Source: an uncultured Faecalibaculum sp. (lineage in GTDB: Bacteria > Bacillota_I > Bacilli_A > Erysipelotrichales > Erysipelotrichaceae). Taken from it: a stretch of 39,960 nt of DNA. A program made the translations under genes and the position numbers. Position 1 is the stretch's first letter; each line of letters opens with the position of its first letter. The notes beneath the pieces were generated by a model. That model searched no databases, was not told the DNA's origin, and saw only the letters and a program-made list of their open reading frames with translations. Below are positions 25,141 through 32,889 of the stretch, one piece after another. Where the stretch lies: the NCBI RefSeq assembly GCF_910588395.1, contig NZ_CAJUPA010000016.1, positions 1 to 39,960 on the forward strand. The letters are read 5' to 3'.

Positions 25141-25952
25141 AGTGCACCACGTGTTTTCACCAGTGCGACATTCCGGAAGGCGGCAGCGGCTTCTGCCGGG
25201 CAAGAGTCTGCAGGGATGGTCGGATCCAGCCGGAGAATTACGGCCGGATCACCAGTCTTGCCCTGGATCCCATTGAAAAGAAACCTCTTCATGATTTTTA
25301 TCCAGGCAGTCTGATCCTTTCCGCCGGCAGTTACGGCTGCAATCTGCGGTGTCCTTTCTGCCAGAATCACGAGATTTCCCAGGAAAATCTGCAAAGCCGG
25401 TCATTGTACATCAGTCCGGACCAGCTGGTGGCGGAAGCGGAAAAATACGTGCCGGAAGGGAACATCGGGATCGCGTTTACCTACAACGAACCCATGATCG
25501 GCTGGGAATACATACGGGATACGGCCAGACTTGCCAGCAAAAAAGGGCTCAAGGTGGTGGTGGTCACCAATGGCACCGCCAGCCTGGAGGTTCTGGAAGA
25601 AATACTGCCCTGGGTGGATGCCTTCAACATTGACCTGAAAGGCTTCACTGATCCTGTCTACCAGAGCTATGCCGGCAGTCTGGAACAGGTGAAGGCATTC
25701 ATACAGCGGGCAGCCGGAGAAGCCCATGTGGAAGTCACCAGCCTCATCGTCCCGGGCAAAAACGATTCTCCGGAACAGATGGATCGGCAGGCTGCCTGGC
25801 TGGCTTCCGTGAATCCGGACATTCCGCTGCACATCACCCGGTATTTTCCCCGCTGGAAAGATACAGATGCTCCCACGGACATCGGGCTGATGAAGGAGCT
25901 GCAGCAGGTGGCGCAAAGGCATCTGTCAAAGGTGTACCTGGGCAATGTCTGA
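25137..25952 (+). CDS. amrS: AmmeMemoRadiSam system radical SAM enzyme
   Basis: A 271-residue radical SAM protein related to pyruvate formate-lyase activating enzymes. The cluster motif CNLRCPFC puts Cys68, Cys72 and Cys75 in the CxxxCxxC spacing. Further cysteines at 3, 6, 10 and 20 (MKCTTCFHQC, GFCRARVC) suggest a second metal or cluster site, as usual in this subgroup. FTYNEPMIGWEY and ITRYFPRWK are family segments. It should cleave SAM to a 5'-deoxyadenosyl radical and act on an unknown substrate together with the AMMECR1/Memo protein. ATGA overlap with that gene implies a fixed stoichiometry. Confidence 0.9.
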   Translation: MKCTTCFHQCDIPEGGSGFCRARVCRDGRIQPENYGRITSLALDPIEKKPLHDFYPGSLILSAGSYGCNLRCPFCQNHEISQENLQSRSLYISPDQLVAEAEKYVPEGNIGIAFTYNEPMIGWEYIRDTARLASKKGLKVVVVTNGTASLEVLEEILPWVDAFNIDLKGFTDPVYQSYAGSLEQVKAFIQRAAGEAHVEVTSLIVPGKNDSPEQMDRQAAWLASVNPDIPLHITRYFPRWKDTDAPTDIGLMKELQQVAQRHLSKVYLGNV

Positions 25953-26619
25953 CAGAACGCCGATGGAGGACTATGATCCTGCATTCGAGGAAGCCGGCAG
26001 CGGACCGGCGCTGATTCTGCTTCATGGCAACGGCGAGGACCGGACCTGGTTTGCGCATCAGATCCGGGGCCTGTGCAGCATCCGTCATGTCTATGCCCTG
26101 GATACCCGGGGACACGGGCAGAGTCCCAGAGGACAGGCTCCCTTCACGCTGGAGCAGTTTGCGGCGGATCTGAAAGCGTTCATGGACCGGAAGCAGCTTG
26201 AGCAGGCGGATATTCTGGGCTTTTCCGACGGTGCCAATACCGCTCTGCTTTTTGCCCTCCGGCATCCGGACCGGGTGCGCCGCCTGATTCTGGCCGGCGG
26301 CAATCTGTATCCGGAAGGAATGAAACCGGAAGAACTGGCGGCTCTGGAAGGTGAATACCGCTGCGCACAGGGGCGGCAGAAGGAGCTGCTCTCTCTGATG
26401 GTGAACGAGCCGGCTGTCGATCCTGCCCGGCTGGCGGATCTGAACCTGCCGGTGCTGGTGACAGCAGGCAGTGACGATCTGATCCTGGAAGAACACACCC
26501 GTCTGATGGCTCAGTCGATTCCGCAGGCCCGGCTGGTGATTCTTCCGGGCAGTCACTGGAATGCAGCCGAGCATCCGGATGTCTTCAATCAGATGGTGCA
26601 GAACTTTCTGGAGGAGTGA
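25945..26619 (+). CDS. Alpha/beta hydrolase
   Basis: A 224-residue alpha/beta-hydrolase-fold enzyme. LLHGNGEDRTWF supplies the oxyanion region, the nucleophile is Ser94 in GFSDGAN, the acid is in AGSDDLI and the base is His in GSHWNAAEH. It probably hydrolyses an ester or a similar bond of a small molecule; the substrate cannot be deduced. It overlaps the radical SAM gene by eight bases and ends the operon. An alternative start at ATG 25963 would shorten it by six residues. Confidence 0.85.
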   Translation: MSDRTPMEDYDPAFEEAGSGPALILLHGNGEDRTWFAHQIRGLCSIRHVYALDTRGHGQSPRGQAPFTLEQFAADLKAFMDRKQLEQADILGFSDGANTALLFALRHPDRVRRLILAGGNLYPEGMKPEELAALEGEYRCAQGRQKELLSLMVNEPAVDPARLADLNLPVLVTAGSDDLILEEHTRLMAQSIPQARLVILPGSHWNAAEHPDVFNQMVQNFLEE

Positions 26620-26773
26620 AGCTCCGGAACCTGTCCACGGCACCAGCAGACCATATTCTGCAGCTGACCGGAGCCTGTCTGCCAGTGCCCCGGTTTTTCT
26701 GCCGGCGGCACAGTACGGAGGGCTCCCTTTTCCGCTATACTGAAAAGCACAGAGACGGAAAGAGGAATGGATC

Positions 26774-27541
26774 ATGAAACCCATCATCGGCATTGCAGCC
26801 AATCTTCTTGCTGACCGGCATGAACGGGTGAAAAATCCGGTGAAGCATGCGGTGGAACAGGATTATGTGCAGGCCATCAGACAGGCTGGGGGCATCCCGG
26901 TGGTGATTCCGGTACAGGCGGACTGTGAGGCCATCCGGCAGATTGCCGCCCGGGTGGACGGCATCATCCTGATTGGCGGCAGCGACATCAATCCGGTGCT
27001 GTACAGACAGAAGAGTTCAAAGACCTCCGGCCGGGTTTATCCCCTGGTGGATCAGTTTTATCTGGATCTGATTCAGGCAGCGGATGAGCTGCAGCTGCCT
27101 GTGCTGGGCATATGCAAGGGACTGCAGGCACTGAATGTGGCTTTTGGCGGAACGCTTCATCAGCATCTTCCTGCCCATGTTCAGGACAAACCGATGCAGC
27201 AGGCAACCCACCGGGTTCTGCTGAAGGAAGGCAGCGTGCTGGAACAGGCGGTGCAGGACCGCGAGATTCTGGTGAATTCCTTTCATCATCAGGCCATCCG
27301 GGATCTGGCAGCGGGCTTTGATGCCATTGCCTTTGATCCCGATGGTGTGATCGAAGGAATTCAGAGGACAGAACCGGGATCCTGGATGACCGGAGTGCAG
27401 TGGCATCCGGAAATACTGGCCAGACACCGGGATTCCGCCAGCTGCGCGCTGTTTCGGGCGTTCGTGACCCGGTGCGCAGAGCCCCGGAAACCGCAGCAGG
27501 ATGTGGCGCCGGAACAGCAGAGACAGAAACGCAGAGGATGA
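26774..27541 (+). CDS. Class I glutamine amidotransferase-like hydrolase (peptidase C26, gamma-glutamyl-GABA hydrolase type)
   Basis: A 255-residue C26 enzyme. The nucleophile Cys114 lies in LGICKGLQALN and the His-Glu pair in GVQWHPE near 214. GIAANLL at the start, IGGSDINPVLY and VNSFHHQAI are also typical. Relatives split gamma-glutamyl amides such as gamma-glutamyl-GABA in putrescine breakdown, but no other putrescine genes are here, so the substrate is open. AAAGAGGA precedes ATG 26774, and a TATACT box (26736-26741) upstream may be its promoter. The last 25 residues are Gln/Arg-rich and non-conserved. Confidence 0.85.
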   Translation: MKPIIGIAANLLADRHERVKNPVKHAVEQDYVQAIRQAGGIPVVIPVQADCEAIRQIAARVDGIILIGGSDINPVLYRQKSSKTSGRVYPLVDQFYLDLIQAADELQLPVLGICKGLQALNVAFGGTLHQHLPAHVQDKPMQQATHRVLLKEGSVLEQAVQDREILVNSFHHQAIRDLAAGFDAIAFDPDGVIEGIQRTEPGSWMTGVQWHPEILARHRDSASCALFRAFVTRCAEPRKPQQDVAPEQQRQKRRG

Positions 27542-27567
27542 AAGCTCTGCAGGAAAGGGAAATCCAC

Positions 27568-28179
27568 ATGAAAATCAAGTATATGGGCGCATTCAGCGGC
27601 AATGAAGAGGATCTGCCCCGAAAACCCCATCGCCCCGGGACTGTGCAGTTCCGGGAGCCGGATATGAAAAAGCTGGCTTTGCGGGCCAATGTCATCGCCC
27701 TGGTGATCATTGCCTTTCTGTTTGCCATACTGGCTTTTCAAAGCTGGTTCACAGTGGATGGATGGAGTTTTGTTCTGGGAGCACTGGCGTCTCTTGTCTG
27801 TGCCATACCCCACGAGTACATCCACGCCATCTGTTTTCGGGAAACCGCTTATATCTATACAAATCTGAAGCAGGGAATGCTGTTTGTGGTGGGACCGGAG
27901 GACATGACCAAAGGCCGGTTCATCTTCATGTCCCTGCTGCCCAGCATTGTCTTCGGTCTGATTCCCTATGCCGCGGGACTGGTCCTGCACAATGTGTTTC
28001 TGGCAACGCTGGGCGCCACGTCCCTGGGCATGGGATCCGGAGACTACATCAACGTCTGGAATGCCCTCTGGCAGATGCCCAAAGGCGCCCTGACGTATCT
28101 GTACGGATTTCATTCCTTCTGGTACCAGCCACATGATTCCCGGCAGCAGCCGGCCGGCACGGAAGCTGAAACTGAATGA
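27568..28179 (+). CDS. DUF3267-like membrane protein with HExxH motif
   Basis: A 203-residue integral membrane protein with hydrophobic segments at about 38-58, 66-80, 118-140 and 143-160. The motif HEYIH (residues 82-86) in IPHEYIHAICF fits a zinc metalloprotease and matches DUF3267-type proteins, which are annotated as putative membrane zinc proteases; the role is unknown. ATG 27568 follows AGGAAAGGGA. An upstream in-frame ATG at 27538 overlaps the C26 gene stop but has no proper spacing. It is probably cotranscribed with the C26 gene and followed by a terminator. Confidence 0.72.
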   Translation: MKIKYMGAFSGNEEDLPRKPHRPGTVQFREPDMKKLALRANVIALVIIAFLFAILAFQSWFTVDGWSFVLGALASLVCAIPHEYIHAICFRETAYIYTNLKQGMLFVVGPEDMTKGRFIFMSLLPSIVFGLIPYAAGLVLHNVFLATLGATSLGMGSGDYINVWNALWQMPKGALTYLYGFHSFWYQPHDSRQQPAGTEAETE

Positions 28180-28204
28180 AGCAGTCCTGACTGCGGACAG
28201 CTTT

Positions 28205-28239
28205 CCCGGCACCGGGTCTGACCGGCACCGGGTTTTTTT
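28205..28239 (+). terminator. Terminator after the DUF3267-like gene
   Basis: A GC-rich foldable stretch built of two CCGGCACCGGG units is followed by seven T residues (28233-28239). Confidence 0.7.
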
Positions 28240-28365
28240 GCGCCTTCGCATTTCCGGGCTGCTCCCGGTCCGGCACAGGTGGTATCCCGTAATCTGGTGC
28301 AGACCGGAAATGAAATGGAAAATAAAAAATCGCAGATGAATCTGTTTTGACTGTGCCGGCGGGCT

Positions 28366-28515
28366 TATAATGAAGTGACGGAAAGCGGGGTGGTCAAAAA
28401 TGAATATACCGGATGACAGTACAGCCCGACCGCGACATTGGACCACCCTGCTCAGATACTGACACTCTGACCTGAGCCCTGGTCCCTTTTTCCATGCAGA
28501 AAGGGGGAAAACAGA
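28366..28515 (+). promoter_or_regulatory. Structured mgtE leader (candidate magnesium-responsive attenuator)
   Basis: A TATAAT box (28366-28371; no good -35 at standard spacing) starts a leader of about 138 bases. I see stem P1, GGGTGGTC (28388-28395) with GACCACCC (28441-28448); P2, GCTCAG (28450-28455) with CTGAGC (28472-28477); and P3, CCCTTT (28484-28489) with AAAGGG (28500-28505). P3 buries the mgtE ribosome binding site AAGGGGG (28501-28507). GGACCA (28440-28445) can instead pair with TGGTCC (28480-28485), which excludes both P1 and P3. It does not match the M-box riboswitch that I know. The leader contains a short ORF, listed separately. Confidence 0.55.
28400..28462 (+). CDS. Candidate 20-residue leader peptide upstream of mgtE
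   Basis: ATG 28400 opens a 20-codon ORF that stops at TGA 28460-28462, 53 bases before mgtE. A GGGGTGG stretch (28387-28393) lies at suitable spacing as ribosome binding site. The peptide begins MNIPDDSTARPR: proline and acidic residues right after the start, then arginines, as in the enterobacterial MgtL peptide (MEPDPTPLPRRR). There, acidic/proline codons destabilise ribosomes at low magnesium and thereby turn on the transporter gene. The ORF overlaps stem P1 and the 5' arm of P2, so its translation would reshape the leader. A chance ORF of this length is possible. Confidence 0.45.
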   Translation: MNIPDDSTARPRHWTTLLRY

Positions 28516-29937
28516 ATGCAGGAAGAACCCCGGAACTCCGAAGCCGAATCCCTGCGCCAGCGTCCGGACTACGAGGCAATCATCGTGGAAGCCGTGCGCA
28601 CCAGCACAGCCCCGCGCATTCTTGCCATGCAGCTGGATAATTATCATGCCGGAGACATCGCAGACGCCTTCTTCAGACTCACGCTGCCCGAACGGGAAAA
28701 GCTGTACCGGATTCTCAAACCCGACACCCTGGCCGACATCCTGGAATATCTGCCGGACGACCAGCGGATTTCATTCATCAACGAACTCACCCTGCGCAAA
28801 GCCGCAACGGTGCTCAACCGCCTGGAACCCGATCAGGCCAACGATCTCATTCAGTCCCTGGTCCCGGAAAAGCAGGTCCTGCTCATGGAACTGCTGGACT
28901 CGGAAATGCGGGCGGACATTGCCCTCATTGACTCCTACGACGAGGACCTGATCGGTTCCCGCATGACCACAAACTTCGTCGAAGTCCCGCGTCACGTCAC
29001 AGTGAAGGAAGCCATGAATCTTCTCGTGAAACAGGCGGCGGACAACGACAACATTTCCACGATCTACAGCTACGGACAGGATCATATGTATGCCGGTGCC
29101 GTGGATCTCAAGGATCTCATCATCGCCCGGAATGACACGCCTCTGGAGGAAATCCTGGTTTCCAGCTACCCCTATGTCTACGGCTCGGATCAGGTGGAAG
29201 ACGTCATTGACGACCTCAGGGACTACAATGAAGACTCCATTCCAGTCCTGGGAGCCGACAACCGCATTCTCGGGGTCATCACCACCCAGAATCTGCTGGA
29301 GGCGCTGGACCAGGAAATGGGAGAAGACTACGCCCGTCTGGCCGGTCTGACTGCCGAAGAAGACCTGGAAGAGACACTGTTTGTCTCTTTGAAAAAGCGT
29401 CTTCCCTGGCTGCTGTTCCTGCTGGGTCTGGGACTCATCGTCTCCTGGGTTGTCTCCCTCTTTGAAGGTGTCGTGGCTCAGATCCCCCTGGTGCTGGCAT
29501 TCCAGTCCCTGATCCTGGGCATGTCCGGCAACGCCGGCACCCAATCCCTGGGTGTCACGATCCGGGTCCTTATGGACGATGAACTCACCGGAAAGGAAAA
29601 GCGTCATCTGGTGGCCAAGGAAGTCCGGGTGGGATGTGTCAACGGACTCATCATGGGACTGCTGTCCTTTGTGTTCCTCGGCCTCTACATCTTCGCCGCC
29701 AAGCATCAGACCCTGGCCCAGTCCTACACCATCTCCGGCTGCATCGCCCTGAGCCTGTGGCTGGCCATGATCGTTTCCTCGCTGACCGGCACCACGATTC
29801 CGCTGTTCTTCAAAAAAGCCGGCGTGGATCCCGCCGTCGCCTCCGGTCCTCTGATCACCACCGTCAATGACCTGTGCGGGGTGATCCTGTATTACAGTCT
29901 GGTGTGGCTTCTGCTTCTGCAGATACCCGGAATGTAG
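28516..29937 (+). CDS. mgtE: Magnesium transporter MgtE, first copy
   Basis: A 473-residue MgtE channel: a cytoplasmic MgtE_N superhelical domain (about 30-130), two CBS domains (about 140-265) that sense cytoplasmic magnesium, a connecting helix and a five-helix membrane domain (about 300-470). SGNAGTQSLG and the late VNDLCGVILYYS segment are characteristic. It imports Mg2+ down its gradient and closes when internal Mg2+ is high. AAGGGGG precedes ATG 28516 and is potentially hidden in a leader hairpin. The next gene is a paralogue starting ten bases after the stop. Confidence 0.93.
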   Translation: MQEEPRNSEAESLRQRPDYEAIIVEAVRTSTAPRILAMQLDNYHAGDIADAFFRLTLPEREKLYRILKPDTLADILEYLPDDQRISFINELTLRKAATVLNRLEPDQANDLIQSLVPEKQVLLMELLDSEMRADIALIDSYDEDLIGSRMTTNFVEVPRHVTVKEAMNLLVKQAADNDNISTIYSYGQDHMYAGAVDLKDLIIARNDTPLEEILVSSYPYVYGSDQVEDVIDDLRDYNEDSIPVLGADNRILGVITTQNLLEALDQEMGEDYARLAGLTAEEDLEETLFVSLKKRLPWLLFLLGLGLIVSWVVSLFEGVVAQIPLVLAFQSLILGMSGNAGTQSLGVTIRVLMDDELTGKEKRHLVAKEVRVGCVNGLIMGLLSFVFLGLYIFAAKHQTLAQSYTISGCIALSLWLAMIVSSLTGTTIPLFFKKAGVDPAVASGPLITTVNDLCGVILYYSLVWLLLLQIPGM

Positions 29938-29946
29938 GTGACGGGT

Positions 29947-31419
29947 ATGGATGACACAAACATGACACCCCGGACCCCGGAAACAGCCGGAACCGGTACA
30001 GGGTACAGGAATCTGCGTGACGAAGGGAAAATCGACCGGCATTACGCAGCGGAAATTGTCGGACTTGTCCGCTCCTCCCTGGCACCGGCCATCCTCAAGG
30101 ACAAGCTGGAGGATTACCACGAAAACGACATCGCCGAAGCCTTCGACGATCTCCATCCCGCAGAACGCGCCCGTCTGGCCACCCTGCTGGACACAGACCA
30201 GCTCACGGACATCTTCGAGAGTATGGACGAAGAACAGCGGGACCGCTTTTTTCCGGAACTTCCGCTGAAAAAAGCCGTGGCTCTGCTCAACCGGGGCATG
30301 GACGCGGATACAGCCGCAGAACTCCTGCGCAGCACCAGCCCTGTCCGGCGGGACCTCATCGTGGAACTCCTGGATCCCGAAGTCAGGGACGACATCCGGC
30401 TGGTCTCCAGCTTCACCGACGAACAGATCGGCAGCCACATGACCACCAACTACATCGAGATCCCTGTCAGCGCCAGCGTCAAGGAAGCCATGCGGCTGCT
30501 CAAGCAGCAGGCCGAGGAAAACGACAACATCCAGACACTCTATGTGCTGGACAAAGACGGAACCCTCGCCGGCGCCATTGACCTCAAGGATCTCATCATC
30601 GCCCGCAGCAGCCAGCCGCTCTCGGACATCGTGGCCCAGAACTATCCCTATATCTACGCAAGCGAGCAGATCGATGAAATCCTGGATGAGCTCAAAGACT
30701 ACAGCGAGGACTCCATTCCGGTGCTCGACAACGACAACCAGCTGGTAGGTGTCATCACAGGCTCGGATGTTCTGTCCCTGTATCAGGAAGAAATGGAAGA
30801 AGACTACGCCCGTCTGGCCGGTCTGTCCGCCCAGGAAGACCTGAACGAAACGCTCTTTCGCAGCGTGAAAAAGCGGATCCCCTGGCTGTGCATTCTGCTC
30901 TTTCTGGCCATGGGCGTCTCCAGCGTAGTGGGACTCTTCGAACCGGTGGTTGCCCGCCTGACCATGGTCGCCGCCTTTCAGTCTCTGATCCTGGGCATGT
31001 CCGGCAACGTCGGAACCCAGTCTCTGGCTGTCAGCCTCCGGGTCCTGACAGACGATGAACTCACCTGGAATCAGAAACTCTACCTCGTCTTCAAGGAAGT
31101 CCGCACCGGTGCTGCCAACGGCCTCATCATCGGCCTGTTCTCCTGCCTGGTCATGGGCATCTACATCTATTTCGCCTTCCCCTGGGACCTGGCTACATCC
31201 TATGCCATCTCCGGGGTCATCGGCCTGAGCATGCTGATCAGCATGGCAGTATCGTCTCTCTTCGGTACCGTGATCCCGATCTTCTTTCAGGCCATTCATG
31301 TAGATCCCGCCACCGCCTCCGGACCCCTGATCACCACCATCAACGACCTGACCGCGGTCCTGACCTACTACAGTCTGGTGCTTCTGTTCCTGATACAGAT
31401 CATGCACCTGGCCGGGTGA
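29947..31419 (+). CDS. mgtE: Magnesium transporter MgtE, second copy
   Basis: A 490-residue MgtE with the same architecture as its neighbour: N-domain, paired CBS domains (SHMTTNYIEIPVSASVKEAM; LVGVITGSDVL) and a five-helix membrane domain with SGNVGTQSLA and a TINDLTAVLTYYS segment near the end. The start is ATG 29947 after GTAGGTG; GTG 29938 is an alternative. Long shared stretches such as AGAIDLKDLIIAR and EEDYARLAGL show a tandem duplication that has since diverged. MgtE forms homodimers, so a heterodimer of the two products is conceivable. Both genes should be made from one message controlled by the upstream leader. Confidence 0.92.
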   Translation: MDDTNMTPRTPETAGTGTGYRNLRDEGKIDRHYAAEIVGLVRSSLAPAILKDKLEDYHENDIAEAFDDLHPAERARLATLLDTDQLTDIFESMDEEQRDRFFPELPLKKAVALLNRGMDADTAAELLRSTSPVRRDLIVELLDPEVRDDIRLVSSFTDEQIGSHMTTNYIEIPVSASVKEAMRLLKQQAEENDNIQTLYVLDKDGTLAGAIDLKDLIIARSSQPLSDIVAQNYPYIYASEQIDEILDELKDYSEDSIPVLDNDNQLVGVITGSDVLSLYQEEMEEDYARLAGLSAQEDLNETLFRSVKKRIPWLCILLFLAMGVSSVVGLFEPVVARLTMVAAFQSLILGMSGNVGTQSLAVSLRVLTDDELTWNQKLYLVFKEVRTGAANGLIIGLFSCLVMGIYIYFAFPWDLATSYAISGVIGLSMLISMAVSSLFGTVIPIFFQAIHVDPATASGPLITTINDLTAVLTYYSLVLLFLIQIMHLAG

Positions 31420-31500
31420 TGCCGATGGACGGCCAGCCGTCCTGACAGGGCATCACGTGGACCTGGTGCCGGAAACGGGACGGGAAGCATGGAAGCTGAC

Positions 31501-31521
31501 AGCCGCTGAAAAGCGGCTTTT
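31501..31521 (+). terminator. Weak terminator after the mgtE pair
   Basis: The 6-bp stem AGCCGC/GCGGCT and its loop are followed by four T residues. Confidence 0.5.
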
Positions 31522-31561
31522 ACTGAATGCAGACAGATGTCAAAGCTGCAAGGAGGAAACT

Positions 31562-32071
31562 ATGCATATTTCGGAAGAAGCCTGGATCGCGCCAGGGGCT
31601 GTGGTGGCAGGAGATGTTACCATGGAAGCCGGCAGCAGCGTGTGGTTTCACTGCACGGTGCGGGCTGAAGAAGAACCGGTGGTGATCGGGAAAGACTCCA
31701 ATGTCCAGGACAACAGTGTGATCCACACAGATCCCGGGTATCCGGTGATCCTGGGGGATTCAGTGACAGTGGGCCACGGCTGCATTCTCCATGGCTGCCG
31801 CATCGGTGATGAAACGCTGATCGGCATGGGGGCAATTGTTCTCAACGGGGCCGCCATCGGGTCTCACTGTCTGATCGGCGCCGGCGCTCTGGTGACTCAG
31901 AATGCGGTCATTCCGGACGGCTCTCTGGTTCTGGGGTCCCCGGCCAGGGTCATCAAGCCTGTTACAGAACAGCAGATCCAGGAAATCCGGGAAAACGCGA
32001 TGGAATATGTCATGCTGTCCGGACAGTATCGTCTGGAAGCCCACGCGCTGTGGTCCCCCGGAAAAGAATGA
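31562..32071 (+). CDS. Gamma-class carbonic anhydrase family protein (left-handed beta helix)
   Basis: A 169-residue left-handed beta-helix protein of the YrdA/gamma-carbonic anhydrase type. Hexapeptide turns run along the chain (APGAVVAGDVTMEAGSSVWF). Three candidate zinc histidines occur in SVIHTD, VGHGC and LHGCRIG, the usual spacing. The protein acts as a trimer with metal at subunit interfaces; many bacterial members show weak or no carbonic anhydrase activity. ATG 31562 follows AAGGAGG; an upstream in-frame extension has no signal. The stop overlaps the HD gene start (ATGA). Confidence 0.88.
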   Translation: MHISEEAWIAPGAVVAGDVTMEAGSSVWFHCTVRAEEEPVVIGKDSNVQDNSVIHTDPGYPVILGDSVTVGHGCILHGCRIGDETLIGMGAIVLNGAAIGSHCLIGAGALVTQNAVIPDGSLVLGSPARVIKPVTEQQIQEIRENAMEYVMLSGQYRLEAHALWSPGKE

Positions 32072-32889
32072 ACAGCCAGGATGATATGAGGCGATGGACC
32101 GGGGCGTTTCTGCGCTATGCAGAGGCTTTCGGTGACAAAGACCCCCGGTACCGGCTCAAGCGCATCCATACCCTGGGTGTGCTGGGCTACATGAATGCCC
32201 TCCTGAAACTGGAAGGTCTGGACCAGGCGCAGCCTGATCTGGCCAGTCTTGCCCGGATCGCAGCGGTGTTCCACGACATCGGGCGGTTCGAACAGCTGAG
32301 GCAGTACGGCACATTTTTTGACAGCCGGAGTGTGGATCATGCGGCTCTTTCCGTCCGGATTCTCCAGGATACGGATATGCTTGCCGACCTGGATGCGGAC
32401 AGCCGCAGGCGGGTCATGGAGGCCATTGCCTGGCACAACCGTCTGGAGGTACAGATCCCGGATCCGCAAACCCGGCTGGTCTGCGATCTGCTCCGGGATG
32501 CAGACCGGCTGGATATTTTCCGTGTATTCGCCACGGAAGACATTCAGGATACGACAGCTCATACTCTGCAGGAAGCCTGGGAGTCGCCTGTGGCCGACAA
32601 AGTGAAATCTGCACTGCTTTCAGGAAAGTGCGTGAACAAAGCCGACCGGCAGTCCGCCATGGACATCTGGCTGACGTATCTGGGCTTTGTCAACGACTTT
32701 CATTTTGCTGCGGCGTATCGTTTGTGTATGGCGGCAGGATTCTGGCGGCGGCGCTTTGATGCGCTGCCACAGGCAGATCCGGCTGTTGAGGCATGCGTAA
32801 GCCATGCGGAGGCATTGTTGAATGAAAACTGCAGAAGAACTGAAACAGATTCTCAACCGGATCGAGGGACGTCCCTATCCGGCGTATAA
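32068..32889 (+). CDS. HD-domain phosphohydrolase-like protein
   Basis: A 273-residue HD-superfamily protein. His34 (RIHTLGVL), His69-Asp70 (FHDIGRFEQ) and a later Asp (RDADRLDIFR) give the H...HD...D metal site. His in VDHAAL and in AWHNRLEV may bind a second metal. HD proteins hydrolyse phosphate esters, often nucleotides; nothing here fixes the substrate. The start overlaps the preceding stop by four bases. The end overlaps the ATPase gene by 68 bases, longer than usual, so the last 20 or so residues are read in two frames. Confidence 0.83.
   Translation: MNSQDDMRRWTGAFLRYAEAFGDKDPRYRLKRIHTLGVLGYMNALLKLEGLDQAQPDLASLARIAAVFHDIGRFEQLRQYGTFFDSRSVDHAALSVRILQDTDMLADLDADSRRRVMEAIAWHNRLEVQIPDPQTRLVCDLLRDADRLDIFRVFATEDIQDTTAHTLQEAWESPVADKVKSALLSGKCVNKADRQSAMDIWLTYLGFVNDFHFAAAYRLCMAAGFWRRRFDALPQADPAVEACVSHAEALLNENCRRTETDSQPDRGTSLSGV

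Noticed and set aside
28366..28515. M-box magnesium riboswitch before mgtE
   Set aside because: The leader is shorter than an M-box and lacks the conserved core as I know it; a leader-peptide mechanism fits better.
28771..31407. An 878-codon open frame on the minus strand opposite the two mgtE genes
   Set aside because: It is a shadow created by strong codon bias in mgtE; the translation is Asp/Gly/His-rich without domains, and the mgtE frames are unmistakable.
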